Shown here in pieces: positions 1 through 11,096 of a stretch of 64,000 bases of DNA. Source of the stretch: Petrosia ficiformis. Lineage: Eukaryota > Porifera > Demospongiae > Haplosclerida > Petrosiidae. The notes beneath the pieces are model-generated. The model was not told the DNA's origin. It was given only the letters and a program-made list of their open reading frames with translations, and did no database searches. The stretch spans positions 30,896,466 to 30,960,465 of the forward strand of contig OX345636.1 of NCBI GenBank assembly GCA_947044365.1. The letters are read 5' to 3'. Positions within the stretch are counted from its first letter, which is position 1. Each line of letters starts with the position of its first letter. Position numbers and translations under genes: made by a program.

Positions 1-165
1 ACCTGATCTTTCATCACGGACAGTGGTGGAGACAACGATGGACTTCTCCCAGATTCTTAGTCAGTGAAAAGTGATTGGAAGAGAGGGACTTTTTCCAAAT
101 CCAGGTGGCAGAGCAACTAAGACATCCATACCACTAACAAAGGCTTCAATAGCTCATACTCTAAC
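1..165 (-). pseudogene. RecQ-like helicase N-terminal fragment
   Basis: Read on the minus strand, positions ~165 to 68 give a frame with VSGMDVLVALPPGFGKS, the Walker A (motif I) neighbourhood of RecQ-family DNA helicases, followed by a stop. In another frame, positions ~50 to 1 give SPPLSVMKDQ, which matches the motif Ia neighbourhood (SPL.SLMKDQ). The two blocks are in the right order but need a frameshift, and a stop precedes the first block, so this is a decayed copy running off the left edge. A separate RecQ-like C-terminus lies on the plus strand at 10.6-11.1 kb; the two could come from the same repeat family. Helicase assignment is firm from motif I; the RecQ subtype rests on the combination of the two blocks. 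Confidence 0.6.
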
Positions 166-1458
166 TTGCAAAATGCTTCCTCCACAATCTTTTGCACATT
201 CTTCACCATTTAATTAATAACAATACAGAGGTGGTAGTTTGTAATGAATCTTTTTGAAGATTGAATGAAAGGAGGTATGGTATTAAGCAGATTTGCCTTC
301 TCTGTCAGATGTAGCGTCAAGATTTACGGCCAGTGGAATTGAATTACTGCTAGTGTGGTTTTGAATATATTAGAGTTATTCACTGATGCAAAGTCATGGA
401 TGAGAGTGTTGTCATAGACTGTTTTGCAGCTATACAATTATCATGGAAAGACTGTTCAGTGGTTACAATGTGATCGTCAGTGTTATCACGCTGATTAGAT
501 TTATACTTTCTTTTCATAGTACATAAGCATTTGTTATAGATTGGAGTTCATCCATGGCCTGGACTCAGGATGGAGGACACTGACAAGAGCAGATTGTTAC
601 CTTAGGAATATACAGAGGAGAGGCATTCAATATATAAAAGTTTTGATGGAGGACTAAATGTAATCAGTGTTAGAGTATGGGCATTTGTTGAAGTCAGCAA
701 GTAATTACAGAGTCCATCAAAGTATGCTTTTTGAGTACTCAAAAACAAATTTAGCTACTTGTTTCGAAATAGTATTAACAAAAATATCAGACAAAAGAGA
801 CAATGATGTGATCAGATAGATTATTGATAAACCACCATTTGTGAATAATTGGCATCACAGGGCAGTTTCTTGATGTAACCAGTGCTAATATATAGATAGA
901 AATGATCATTCTGTAAATAAAATACCCAACACCTAACCCTAATAATCATAAACCCTTGAAAAACTTTACGTGATCACGCTTGCAGTTACATATAAAAAAA
1001 TTTTCTAAAGCGCGTCAAACGCGATTCTGTAAACGGAAGCAGCACCTCTAATTAAGAAAAGACACGCCCGTAATTAATTAACCGCGTGTAAAATGGTGGC
1101 GCTGAAGATGAGCTAGCTGTCTCGAGTTTCTAGCTGTGCCAATATCTCAAAGCCTTCAGAAAAATAAAGTTGAGTAGCTATTGTGGGATGATGAAGTAGG
1201 TGAAATGTTTTGTAGATTTCAAGATAGATTCAAGGAATTGTTTAGGTGAATGTTTAGTTCTTTGTATTGGTTGTATTTTTGGCAATTTATAATGTCTCTG
1301 TTGAACTACAGTGCATGTATGCTAGGAGCTTAAAGAGAGCTGTTTGTATCAGATATTTTGGTTGTACATCACTTCTGTATAGTGCAGCTGACGTAATTAA
1401 AAGGTGTAAATAATAGTGTGGTTAGTGGGTGCGGTTGTTACTGCACTTAATTTATATC
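166..1458. other. No supported gene
   Basis: No convincing coding region. A short minus-strand frame at about 400-520 (begins MKRKYKSNQ) could be a fragment of something. A telomere-like CCTAACCCTAAT occurs near 933. A GC-richer patch at about 1010-1140 looks like upstream sequence of a gene but no gene follows it. Confidence 0.4.
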
Positions 1459-1850
1459 CTAGGGAAAACACTGAAAAAAACAATCACAGAGATGATTGCA
1501 GATGGTCAAACATCCACTAAGTGAATTTATGTCGGATAAATGAAAGTCTCCTAGTATAATAACAGAAATAAACATTTGAGCCAGATGATATAAACAATCA
1601 ATGAGACTCTGTTGATTGGAATTAGGAGAGGAATAGTGAACAACACATAATGTGATTGGAACCAATGTTGACAGTAACAACATCAGTTCTAGATTCTGTG
1701 GAGATTTGAGTTAACAGCTGGGGTTGGAATTTTTTAAAGCAAGCCACCACCTCTCGTAACCCTGTCCTTGCAAAAACCAGTTGCAATAATTTCCTTATTC
1801 TAAGTAAACTATGTTTCTGTGAGACAAAATATAGAAAAAACACTGCCTAT
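1459..1850 (-). pseudogene. LINE (non-LTR) endonuclease remnant
   Basis: Two minus-strand frames together resemble the APE-type endonuclease of CR1/L2-like non-LTR retrotransposons. The upstream part contains a D/ETG-type block followed by a degenerate RVTRGGG motif and VVTVNIGSNHIMCC. The downstream part reads YSSPNSNQQSLIDCLYH then VIILGDFHLSDIN, matching the family's (Y)(R/S)PPNSN and ILGDFN.PDI.W signatures. A frameshift separates them at about 1620-1640 and stops follow, so it cannot be active. No reverse transcriptase was found next to it. The endonuclease would nick target DNA for target-primed reverse transcription in a live element. Confidence 0.65.
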
Positions 1851-2164
1851 TATAACCTCGGAAATTCTAAAGTATATTTTACATATTGAAGTTTTGTTTA
1901 ATGTCACAAAAATGGAGTTTCACAATTTACACAATTTTCACATTTTGAATCATTAATTTAGTTTTAGTTTAGCAATTTGCCAATGAATAAAAAAAAGCTT
2001 AACAATATATAGTAAGATTTTTGTTAGATTGAGGTTCCTTTTCCATCACATCCTCACTGCTGTCAAGAGTACTTTTGCTACCACTGATTGCCATATCTTC
2101 AATATCTGGAACTATTTTATTTTGATCTCCACTGCAACTACATTCCTTCCAAGTTGTATTGCAC

Positions 2165-3083
2165 CAGAGGCGTAGCCAAGGTAGGGCACAGTGGGGCACA
2201 TGCCCTACCAACTCTGATTTGTGCCCCAGCAACAAGGAATTTTTTCATAATCAAAAATTTCTTGAACTCATCTGATCAATGAAAGTTCTAAATCCTCTGA
2301 AGTGAAAATACTATAGGATAGCATTACACAAAGTTGACTGATGCAAACGATTCGAAGACGATTACGTCCTGCTCCTTCATAGTCCACACCCACGATTAAA
2401 TTATCAATTTTCAATTAAACACGCCTACTGATAAAAAATAGAGATATCATGCGATCATTGCAAGCTTGTTGCCATCTCCAGATTCATTTTTTGTTATTGA
2501 CCATTTGAAGCCAATGATTCACATGTACGATTTGGATCTTGATATGATTAGTTCAGAAATAAAAGTAGCAAGGCATACATTAACAGGAAAGGAACTGGAA
2601 GACATTAGTGGTGTAATAATAGAGAACTATCTCCTCTTGAAGTAGCATTTCCGACCTTATTGCAATTACTCTGAATTGCTCTCACCATACCAGTGAGTTC
2701 TGCTAAATGCGAAAGAACATTTTCTACCCTCAAGCGAATAAAGACGTATATTAGATCATCTGCTATTGAACATGATATTACCAGTAGTTTAAATTTAGAT
2801 AATATTGTTATAGAATTTTAAAAGTAAACGGGAGAATTGTACTTTGAGCTTTGAGATTTTTTTCTTTATTCTATGATTTTTTTAACTTTATTTTTACAAC
2901 TATGTCAAATATCTAGCTAAGCGGCTGCTTGTACCGGATATATTGCGAATGGCCGCCACAGTCTGAGAGTGTTTAATTGACCATGCCCCTCATTAATATA
3001 TTTAAAAACCGAAAATGTTTTGGCGCGCTACATACACCACAAGTGTGTGCCCTACCAGGTAAAAAGTTCTAGCTACGCCACTG
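2165..3083 (+). mobile_element. hAT-type DNA transposon remnant with 8-bp TSD
   Basis: Bounded by an exact 8-bp duplication TATTGCAC (2157-2164 and 3084-3091). Termini are CAGAGGCGTAGCC on the left and, as reverse complement, CAGTGGCGTAGCT on the right; both continue to a shared GGTAGGGCAC. Inside, at about 2505-2820, plus-strand frames give the C-terminal dimerisation region of a hAT transposase: IALTIPVSSAKCERTFSTLK then RIKTYIRSS. Frameshifts and stops interrupt it and the catalytic domain is missing, so it is an internally deleted, non-autonomous copy of 919 bp. It sits inside an exon of the minus-strand gene described at 1999-4139. Confidence 0.85.
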
Positions 3084-3798
3084 TATTGCACCAATGACAG
3101 CAGATCCTGTAAAACAAAAAAGAGACCCTGATGAGCAACCATTTCATTCTCTGTCTTTAATGAAGCATTCTCACAAGTTTCTGAAATTTCTGAAATTTCA
3201 GAACACAAAAGTTTCTGATTTTTCCGGATTATAAACATGTATTTGCTGTATACCTGTAACACTCAGTCCATCAAGTACTCAAGCCTCTCTAGTACTATAC
3301 AATTCTAATAATCTGGCGAAAAAAGCAACCGGCCATTGGCTAGGATTCAGTGGTTGATTCTCCTAAATATATGGAGAGTCATTAGGAAATATCTGCAAAA
3401 TCAGACAGTGGAGAGGGGTTGCCACAATACGCTATTATAACTGCATGGGTCCAAGTTGTTTTTAATGGTTTTACCTATAGAAATGATTAAGCGTCTGCCC
3501 TTTCAATTTACCTTGTTCACAGAGAGTATAGATTTCTTTTAAAGCATTATACGAGTTTATTGGTAATGCTGCTATTTGCACCGTGCATTCAATTTCTTCA
3601 CTGACCTCAAGCGCACTATCATAAATATCACTACTTTCAGTCATGGCAGTAGTACTGGATGTTGTGATACTGGTAAGATTGCCTTCATTGACTCGTTTGG
3701 GCATCTCTGATATACTTGTGCTGCCTAGTGCAGTTACCTGTTAATTAAGACAAATATGTATACACTTTTGTAAAATTTTACCATGTGTCTATATAGGA

Positions 3799-3842
3799 TA
3801 TATATATATATATATAATATATAATATATATATATATATAAA
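3799..3842. repeat. (TA)n microsatellite
   Basis: About 44 bp of nearly pure TA, with AATA interruptions. It falls in the first intron of the broken minus-strand gene. Confidence 0.9.
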
Positions 3843-4139
3843 TTATTTAAACAAACTTACTTCAGATAGAGATCCATCGGTAAGTAAAGGAGTAACCACA
3901 GCTCCCTGTGATTTAAAATACAGCTTTTCTCTAATTCTACCATACTCCTCCCAATCTTTTTCAAACCGCTGAAAAGATATCTCCAAATTTACGTTTGCCT
4001 GGAATTTAAATACTTTTCTAAATTCTTTTTCCAGGTAAGAAATGTCAGGTATGTCGGTTGACTGAGGTATACTAAAAACTTTATTCCTTTCAAAATAATT
4101 AACTAGGACAGACTTCGTGCTCATCTTAAATCGAGCCAC

Positions 4140-4297
4140 TCAGGAATCCAAAGTCTAAAATATTTGAAGAAAAGACGAACCACGGAACCAGATCTCGAGC
4201 AGGTGGCGACTGACTGGACTGAGATGAGGTCATATTAGCCCGCCCAATTGGCGTAAATTAAGCTTATAGGCGGCATAGGCGTGGTCACTGGAATAAT
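4140..4297. promoter_or_regulatory. Possible divergent promoter interval
   Basis: Only 158 bp separates the minus-strand start at 4139 from the plus-strand start at 4298. The interval is less AT-rich than its surroundings (CAGGTGGCGACTG, GCCCGCCCAATTGGCG, GGCGGCATAGGCG) and includes a CCAAT-like box on either strand near 4248. The arrangement suggests a shared bidirectional promoter; no transcription data support it. Confidence 0.3.
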
Positions 4298-4609
4298 ATG
4301 GCGTCCTCTACTCCCGCTAGTACTGACCGTTCGATTTGTCCACTTTGCCGCTCGTTTGCATCAAAGAATCTAAAAGGAATTGTGAGGCATATTGGTAGAG
4401 TCCATTCACATGATGCAAACTTTCATATTTGCTGTGGCCTTGATGGGTGTCACCAAACCTATAAAAAGTTTGTCTCCTACAAGAAACACATGTATCAACG
4501 TCATTTTAAATCTGGACATCTGGGAGTTCAATTGGCTTATGATGATGATGATGATCATGACAACAATTTTCAAACTGATTCTTTGCATGTGAAAATCTTT
4601 CTTGTGTAA
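4298..4609 (+). CDS. Small C2H2 zinc-finger protein or first exon
   Basis: A 103-codon frame starting MASSTPASTDRS. It contains CPLCRSF with a later RHIGRVH (C-x2-C...H-x4-H type) and a second CGLDGCHQTY with KKHMYQRH, so two adjacent C2H2-like fingers. A short acidic run (DDDDDHD) follows from a GAT repeat, then the frame ends. Proteins encoded by large eukaryotic transposons often start with one or two such fingers, so this may be the first exon of a lost element rather than a host gene. The start was chosen because it is the first ATG after the GC-rich divergent interval. No continuing exon with a clear splice signal was found. Confidence 0.45.
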   Translation: MASSTPASTDRSICPLCRSFASKNLKGIVRHIGRVHSHDANFHICCGLDGCHQTYKKFVSYKKHMYQRHFKSGHLGVQLAYDDDDDHDNNFQTDSLHVKIFLV

Positions 4610-4968
4610 AAATTGCATCTAAAAATAATAGTTTTAGTTTAAGCACTGTACATACATTTTATCCCTTCGAGTGATGAATTCTCGCCTTTTTGTCCTCACT
4701 CATGCGCAGTTGTTCACTGCCTTGTCCTTATTGACAAATCACAACCGCGTACAGTCAGTTTGCTGGGGAGAGTATTGAGTCGAGTACTGTTCTCTAGTAT
4801 TGCCCAATCTTTTATCAAATCAAGAAATAATTGCCTAAGTAATATTTAAATGCTTGTCACTTTTCTGTATTCCTATACCTTGATTTTACCACTGATTTTC
4901 TTAGCCAAGTACATGTACATGTATATTACATCATCTGTGGACCAGATGTTTTATTTAATTAGTAGAGT
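4610..4968. other. No gene seen
   Basis: AT-rich sequence without splice-like or coding structure that I can support. Contains TACATGTACATGTA-type short palindromes near 4910, which recur through the window. Confidence 0.4.
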
Positions 4969-5733
4969 CAGGAGCTTATGAGCGCTGCGGAGCGAAGGAG
5001 CGTCAAACTCCAGTATATTTTGCAAACCATCTGTTGTCGAATCACACCTCTGCAAACTGCTTTATATGGTAAACCACTGTAAGACAGCGCAAGTGTTTTA
5101 AATAGGCGTGATAAGTGTTTATTAAAATTTTTAAAAATGAATTGTTATAAAAACTATTATTAGTCGTGTGCGTCTGATAAGACGAGTAGAAGTAGTCTGT
5201 ATAATCCCCCACTTCTTTCCAGACAGAAACAATACTAATTTAGTCAGCAAAGGATAAATGCTCCCAGGCTCTGTAACTAAAGTGTCATAGCACTGTGTTG
5301 AGTCTACATGGTGTGCAAAAGGACTATTATTAAATAGACAACAAAAGCAACATCTCTAATGAAATAAACACATGATCATTAGTTTGTTACCTGGAGCAGG
5401 ATTTGAAATTGCCTTGTATTCAAGCTTTCTTCTCGAGTTTCTTCTTGGTTTGTAGAACTTGCGTTTCGGGCTTCCAGTTGTTTTGAAGTGTCCCATTTGA
5501 AGTGCTCCATCTCAGAAATCTGTGCATTAGTTCTACTAAACGACAAATCTACTTCGGACATTGGCTTGACTGTTCTTCTGCACGAGTTCGTTTGACATTG
5601 TTTTCTTGACTGATTCTAATAATTGCCCACTCACTTCCCACAAACCGGAATACTTATCTTAAAACCTGGCCTTTTGACCATATTTGGAGTTTGCTGCAGT
5701 TTGACGCTCCTTCGCGGCACTCATAAGCTCCTG
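4969..5733. mobile_element. Non-autonomous DNA transposon with inverted ends
   Basis: The ends are inverted copies of about 40 bp: CAGGAGCTTATGAGCGC at 4969 and, read as reverse complement, CAGGAGCTTATGAGTGC ending at 5733. Both continue through GAAGGAGCGTCAAACT. Flanks carry GTAGAGT (4962-4968 and 5734-5740), a 7-bp direct repeat consistent with a target duplication. The terminal CAG and 7-8 bp duplication fit hAT-like elements, but there is no transposase. A short minus-strand exon-like frame lies inside at 5379-5561. Confidence 0.65.
5379..5561 (-). CDS. Short exon-like frame inside inverted-repeat element
   Basis: A 60-codon minus-strand frame starting MSEVDLSFSRTNAQ, hydrophilic and Glu/Ser-rich. 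It reaches a good donor-like CTCCAG|GTAACA near its end, so it may be a first exon. I recognise no domain. It lies wholly inside the 765-bp inverted-repeat element and could be a captured exon or chance. Confidence 0.25.
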   Translation of the reverse strand: MSEVDLSFSRTNAQISEMEHFKWDTSKQLEARNASSTNQEETREESLNTRQFQILLQVTN

Positions 5734-6111
5734 GTAGAGTAGAGATTTTCTTTCCCCAAGGATGTTTTTTTTAACAGCTTACAATTTATGTGACAAAATG
5801 CAATTGGGATGAAGTTAAACTGATATAATAATGGTCTTCCAACCAAATGAGAAAAAATATTGAGGTCCGTCGTCTAAGTCTTTGATATGTTTTATAAGAT
5901 ATGGTTTTCAACTCTTTTGAATTGAAGGGATAAATTATCCTTGGTTCTCACTTGTTGTACAATCCTGGATAGTTTGTACTTTTATGGTACCAAACTATAC
6001 TTGTGTACATGTATGTCAAGTAATTGTAGAGTGTAGGTCAACTACATGTACTAGCATGGGATAGCTGTACCTTTCACATATTAATTATTGTTTCTCAGGT
6101 GTGTTTCGATC

Positions 6112-8966
6112 ATGGATTCACCAGGTACTTGCCTAATTTATATTACGACACATGAATACATATGGCTAATGCAAATATATATTTGTATTTCAAACCTTAT
6201 ATCTCTATCAGATTCCCAAGCCAGCTCATCTAACTCTGAAAAGAAGTGAATTTTAATATTTCTTCTTGTTGGTATAATTCATTTTTTATTTCACAGATTC
6301 CAGGCTGTATGTGTGCTTCAAACATGGCGTCATAAACGCTACTTTGATGGTATTTAATAATTATCTATTTTAATAATTGGCTAATAATAGTATTATTTGT
6401 TAACAGATTGATAACACCTCTGCCTCAGGAGTACCTCCGAAAAGATCAAAAGGTACTTTTACCCTTTTACTTTAGAACTTACTTGTATTGTATGTCTTTT
6501 TAGATGAAAGTTCCTCCTCCACCACCACAACACCCGAAAAGAATATTTTGTCGAGAGAAGGTAATGAGAAGAACAATTAATGTCTTTTTACAATGAATGT
6601 GCTAAAGGTGCCAAGTGTGAATTGTAATTGACTTATTATTGACTGAAAAATGGTTTTAAAATATTACTGCTGTATTGTTTCTTACACCTTACCCACCAGT
6701 CTTAGTGCAACCTTTAAAAAGTATTCAGTTTTGTAGCTTGAATCGCGGTCATGAATTTTAAAAAAGGGAACTAGAAAGTGACCATCACAACAGAAAGCTT
6801 AGGTTGGTACAGTCTGCTGGTAGTTCGTTTGAAGTTCCAATGTTAAATTGTTGGAAATTTTGCTAATACAACACAATGTACATAGACAGACAGGTTTGCA
6901 TTTTCAGGAGACATATATATATAGTACAAGTGGCTATTTTTGTAAAGCCAATCTATACATAGAGTTTTAAATTCTAATGTAGTCGTGAATCATCTTAATT
7001 ACAACTAAACCCATTGTGCTTCTTTTTTGTAGACGTCATTTTTCAAGATGGATCTAAAATAGCCTCATTTTCTGCTTTTAAGGATTGGGTGGAGAGCTGC
7101 AAATTTGTTTTTAGGGACGATGAAGATGCATGTACCAATGTCTTAGCCAGAGTTATCCTTGATAACCACAACCCTCAACTGAACTGGCCGGGAACTTTCA
7201 AGGGGTGTACTACATGCAGAAGTTTGCACAATAATTCAAACTTAGCAAATTTTTTGTTACAAGTAAACTGGTCCAATCTGAGGCACCATGTTGTTCCACA
7301 AGGCATAGTAAGTTATTCAATCTGATAAATCTGATAACTACAGTATAAATACCCCCCCATTCAGCCTCCTGAAGTGAAAGATCTGGCAACATGTGCAAGA
7401 TCAGCCATCTCACAGAGATTTTAAAATGGTTCGATGAAACAATATCTGTCAGCGATAATCACATATGCTAGGCAGTTCTTCATATGTAATACACATGCTG
7501 AATATGTAAACATGTAAGTTTTACATACCCCTTATTTTCCATAATTAGAAGTAACTAATTAAAGGTATGCATAGATTTCTCATCTTAAGGTTGTTCAGGA
7601 TTTGGTTTCTGTAATACTTGCAGTTTTCTCACCAGCTTAGTTTTGAAAGGCACTGTCCAGTTTGCAACCTTCAATTACCATTATAATTCAATGAAATCCT
7701 TGATATACCCCTTTCTTCTTTCCTGCTCTGATTCAAAGGACTCACAGGGATCCAACTTCTTGGGTGGCAATCTAATTATAATGTACCCTTTGAAGAATTA
7801 CTTCTAGAACATTTATACAATTATAAGTGCATCCTTGCATGGAATAATTGTAATTATTGATATTTGATCAAAGTCATTAATTCTTTTAATTTTTTTGTAA
7901 TTATAGCCTCCAACCTATTAAACCAGCAGATGATGGTGGGGTGATTGTACCTGTTGAGGCACATGTCACAAAAAACTTTGAGGCTTCCAGTACCAGCTGC
8001 AGTGACAGTGACCGATGCACTGAACATAACTTGTACATTTTGAAGGTAATAACCAATGTATATGAATCAGTGTTTTCCCTAGAATAGAATCCAAGTGAGC
8101 CACAAACACACCATCAATCAATTTATTTGATATTTTAAGTTTGGACTGCTAATGTACATGTACATGTTCATAATTATAGTTTAATAAACTGTGACTAGAA
8201 TTACAATACAGCAGATACATAATAAACTTCACGTTATCCATGATCCCTTATACATCTACAAAGCTATTCTCTTGCTCCAGTATCAGCTCTGTAATTTTAA
8301 ACATGGCTGGTACCAGTCTGTCAAACTGTAGGTGGAGCCTATCCAAATTAGGGGTTCAGTTGACAGACCTAGAATTTCAACAAATTGACGTGCTATAATT
8401 AAGGGGAAAGACTGATGTGAATGGCTATAATACAACTTTGTTGAAATATTTCTTGTTCTAGGGCAAGCCTGATGTTTCAATGACTGTTGATGGGAATGTA
8501 GTATTTTGTGTAGAAGTAAGTATTGTAATTTATTAGTTATAAGTGTGTATGCCACCTTGGTTTCTTCAAAATCCAGGGGAAATGTGAACTGCTATCAGGC
8601 TCAATTTCAAATATTGAATCGTCTAAACTTGGCCAACTTCTTTTTTATATATTCTGCCTGTGCCTGGACGATATCAGGAAGGAAGTACAAAATTCCACAG
8701 GCCATCTAGGGGTTTTCACCCAAGGACAAATGGTATTTGAAACTGTTGTTGCAAGCAAACCATATTATTTCATTTTTTGTATTTTTTAGGGTATTATCTG
8801 TTGGGCATATGTATCTCCGGCTAAAACACATCCCTGCAATATTGTGTTGACTGTGCCAACAGGGGGGATGGGGCAGACTGGAAGTATAGATTTACTATCA
8901 TCAACTGGACTGAATGAAACTATGGAATGTATATATAGATTCATTCAGAAGAGTCTCGATTATTAA
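6112..8966 (+). CDS. Spliced gene of unknown function (about 8-9 exons)
   Basis: Exons with consistent phases: 6112-6124, 6297-6349, 6407-6452, 6504-6560, 7033-7307, then 7907-8045, 8462-8515, 8790-8966 (stop TAA 8964-8966). Donors and acceptors are canonical (for example CCAG|GTACTT, TTTCACAG|AT, GGCATA|GTAAGT, GTAGAA|GTAAGT). The first five exons join to a continuous protein starting MDSPDSRLYVCFKHG, with a Ser/Thr-rich stretch and then IFQDGSKIASFSAFKDWVE; the last three also join in one frame to a C-terminus ending KSLDY. The link 7307 to 7907 is off phase, so an exon in 7320-7500 (a frame with HLTEILKWFDETISV lies there) or an error is likely. An alternative acceptor near 6212 would give a short isoform ending SNSEKK. 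No family recognised. Intact frames over many exons argue for a live host gene. Confidence 0.55.
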
Positions 8967-9039
8967 TTAGGACATTTTTTCCTCGGCCTTTTCTTTCTAG
9001 TAAATTATATAATAGATGATTTATCATCTTTGATTAGGA

Positions 9040-9281
9040 CCCTTTTTTTTGTTCACTTGGTGTGGCACCATGATTTATCATTGATCCTTTTTTTTGTCAT
9101 CTTTGCCTTTTTTTGTCAACTTGGTGTTTAATGGCAATCATGATTTATCATCATTTTTGTATATAATTATAATAACTTGGTGTTTTGTGGCATCACAATT
9201 TATCCAATTTGTTTGTCTCGGCAATTACATGGCACCATGTTTAGCAAATTATTTGGTGTTGTCATGGCAACACAATTATCA
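9040..9281. repeat. Degenerate minisatellite
   Basis: Several imperfect copies of a unit built from ACTTGGTGT, GGCA(A/T)CA and GATTTATCAT separated by T-rich runs. No coding content. Confidence 0.55.
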
Positions 9282-9910
9282 TTAACCCTTTACCAACCAA
9301 AGTTGCATATATGCAACTTTATTAGCCAAGGTTGAGATTTGCAACCTAAGTAGCAAAGTGCAAATTCATGCTAAACTCTTTAAAAATAGAACAAACTAAC
9401 AAGCATACAATATGAAGACGACATTTACTTAGATTATAGTAGTGAAAAAGTGGAGTTACAGGCCAAACGAAAGTGATAAAGACGCTAAATATGGGCGTCG
9501 CTGCTGACTACTATATTTTTAAACACTCGTCTTGCTGCTTTCCTGCAGCTAACAAACCATGTTTTTGGTATCAATGGCTTTCTAAGAATGTCTTCTGTCT
9601 AACTGAGTGAGTTAAAGGTCACTGCTGTTTAAAATGCAGGCGCTATGGAGACAAGAAAAAAGTGGGCGTTGCCCGTGGACTACTGTACTTACAAGCGCTC
9701 GCCTTGGTCTCTTCCTGTGGATAGCGAAGTGTAAATTTTACATCAATTTGTTTCTTAAACACTCTTCTTCGCAACAAAGTAAGTTAGAATCTTCAGTCTT
9801 ATAAAATAGGATAGTTAGATATTAAGCGCTCCGCCCACACATAATTTTGTTAATTAAATTTGGGTTAATAAAGAAAACACCTATTTTAATTATAGACGGG
9901 AAAGAGTTAA
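9282..9910. mobile_element. TTAA-flanked (piggyBac-like) non-autonomous element, uninterrupted copy
   Basis: Begins TTAACCCTTTACCAAC (9282) and ends with the inverse of TTAACTCTTTCCCGTC (TTAA at 9907-9910). Terminal TTAA with CCC-type ends is typical of piggyBac-like elements. The interior contains ATATTAAGCGCTCCGCCC near 9820. The same sequence, in the opposite orientation, occurs as two pieces at 31249-31342 and 42499-43059, where it is split by the pogo-like transposon. This copy therefore acts as the empty-site reference for that insertion. No transposase frame is present. Confidence 0.75.
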
Positions 9911-10158
9911 TAAGTAATATAATATTGATTGTCATTGTCACACATGGAATGTTGATAGAATTGAAAATATTTGCACTCTTGTTAGTTGATCCAGACTGCA
10001 CCATGTGGAGGTCAGAGTGTATAGCAGTCCATATGTTGGTCCAGAAGCTAGAAACACACTAAAACATGTAAGTGAGTTCTGTTGCTGCAAAAGACCTTTT
10101 GATGTAGTAATACAAACTTGTTTGAAGAAGTGTATTCACTACAAATGAATACACACAA

Positions 10159-10638
10159 TTACCTGCATTTATTAAAAGGACAGTCATGATGGTTTGTACG
10201 TATATGTTCAGTAGAGCCACACTTACAACTTCTTTTAGTAGCTTTACTGGAGTCACTAACCTGGTTAATCTTATTAAGAGGGCACTCAAGATGGCTTGTA
10301 CGCAAGTGGGTACTTGAACCACATTGACAGGATTTTTTACTGGATACCACAGCAGCACTACTACCTCCAACAATTGTAGTCAGCGATAGTAGGTCACTAG
10401 CTTGTTGACCATCATGTGCTTCTATATTTAGTTCATCTAAGTCATCATCGTCTCCATAATTGTGACCTACCTCTTGTTCCCGTAACCATTGTTTCCTTAC
10501 CTCCTGTTCTATCTCTCTCCTCCTTTTCAATGTGATGCGTGCCGTTTTGGATTCTTCACTTCTAAGCTTTTGTAGTTTTTTTGTTCTATCTTCATTTGCA
10601 TTTTTCAGAGCTGTGATGTTAGAGATTTTTTCAATCAA
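10159..10638 (-). CDS. CxCG zinc-knuckle protein C-terminal exon
   Basis: A 159-codon minus-strand frame. The N-terminal half is a basic, probably coiled-coil segment (KLQKLRSEESK, RREIEQEVRKQWLREQE), then an acidic patch GDDDDLDELN, then two knuckles: CQCGSSTHLRTSHLECPLN and CKCGSTEHIRTNHHDCPFN, each C-x-C-x6-H-x4-H-x2-C. The same knuckle type occurs in the transposon at 50.8-51.2 kb (CKCGSTSHSHSTHRDCPLN). It therefore probably is the tail of a related transposon protein whose catalytic part is missing here. The first Met may not be a true start. It overlaps the RecQ-like region on the opposite strand by a few codons. Confidence 0.5.
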   Translation of the reverse strand: MIEKISNITALKNANEDRTKKLQKLRSEESKTARITLKRRREIEQEVRKQWLREQEVGHNYGDDDDLDELNIEAHDGQQASDLLSLTTIVGGSSAAVVSSKKSCQCGSSTHLRTSHLECPLNKINQVSDSSKATKRSCKCGSTEHIRTNHHDCPFNKCR

Positions 10639-11096
10639 GAATTACAAGAATACCGCTTCTATCCACCTGACATTCCTGTAGACAAGTCTAAATACCGACT
10701 GGTTGATACTTACACAAGTATAACTGATCCAGCTGTGAAAAGCACAATCTTTTACTTCACCTTCTTCAATCCTTCGTGTTGTTATAGCTTCAGCAGCTTT
10801 TGGAATGGGTGTTAATTGTCTAAATGTTAGAACTGTCATAACATTTGGTCCACCTGATGAAATAGATGAGTACATACAGCAAACAGGGCGAGCAGGAAGA
10901 GATGGTCTTCCATCCACTTGTATATTAGTTTGGTCAAAAGATAATGTACAATTTGCTAGTGATAGAATGAAAGATTGTTGCAGAAGTGAAGAATGTCACA
11001 GAGATTTTCTATCTTCAGATTTTGACAATTATTGTAAATACAACACTGTTAGCACGACAGAATGTTGTGATTTTTGTTGTAATACTTTACTTAAAT
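10610..11096 (+). pseudogene. RecQ-like helicase C-terminal fragment
   Basis: Plus-strand frames give YRLVDTYTSITDPAVKSTIF, then after a frameshift at about 10750 VVIASAAFGMGVN (motif V), ITFGPPDEIDEYIQQTGRAG (motif VI) and a Cys-rich zinc-binding tail (CCRSEECHRDF...TTECCDFCC) ending at a stop near 11096. Order and spacing are those of RecQ-family helicases from motif IV to the zinc-binding subdomain. The N-terminal ATPase motifs are absent and the frame is broken, so it is a truncated copy, perhaps a transposon-borne RecQ-like helicase. Upstream sequence is occupied by an opposite-strand zinc-knuckle exon. Confidence 0.65.

Larger units (their letters stand above)
1999..4139 (-). pseudogene. 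Broken spliced gene, unknown N-terminus plus methyltransferase-like exon
   Basis: A minus-strand gene is suggested by exons with matching phases. Exon 1 (4139-3861) starts MARFKMSTKSV, contains YLEKEFRKVFKFQANVNLEI, and ends at GAA|GTAAGT. Exon 2 (3737-3512) begins after TTAACAG in the same phase and ends AACAAG|GTAAAT; it is Ser/Thr-rich. A third exon begins after TTTTACAG at 3106 and reads GSAVIGAIQLGRNVVAVE, a GxG-xxG-N-VxVE pattern reminiscent of the C-terminal part of DNA methyltransferase-like folds; that assignment is weak. This exon is split by the hAT element at 2165-3083 and resumes at 2156 in a shifted frame ending near 1999 (acidic, Ser-rich tail). I do not recognise the N-terminal domain, although it resembles proteins linked to transposons in sponges. 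Insertion and frameshift mean it is broken as it stands. Confidence 0.4.
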
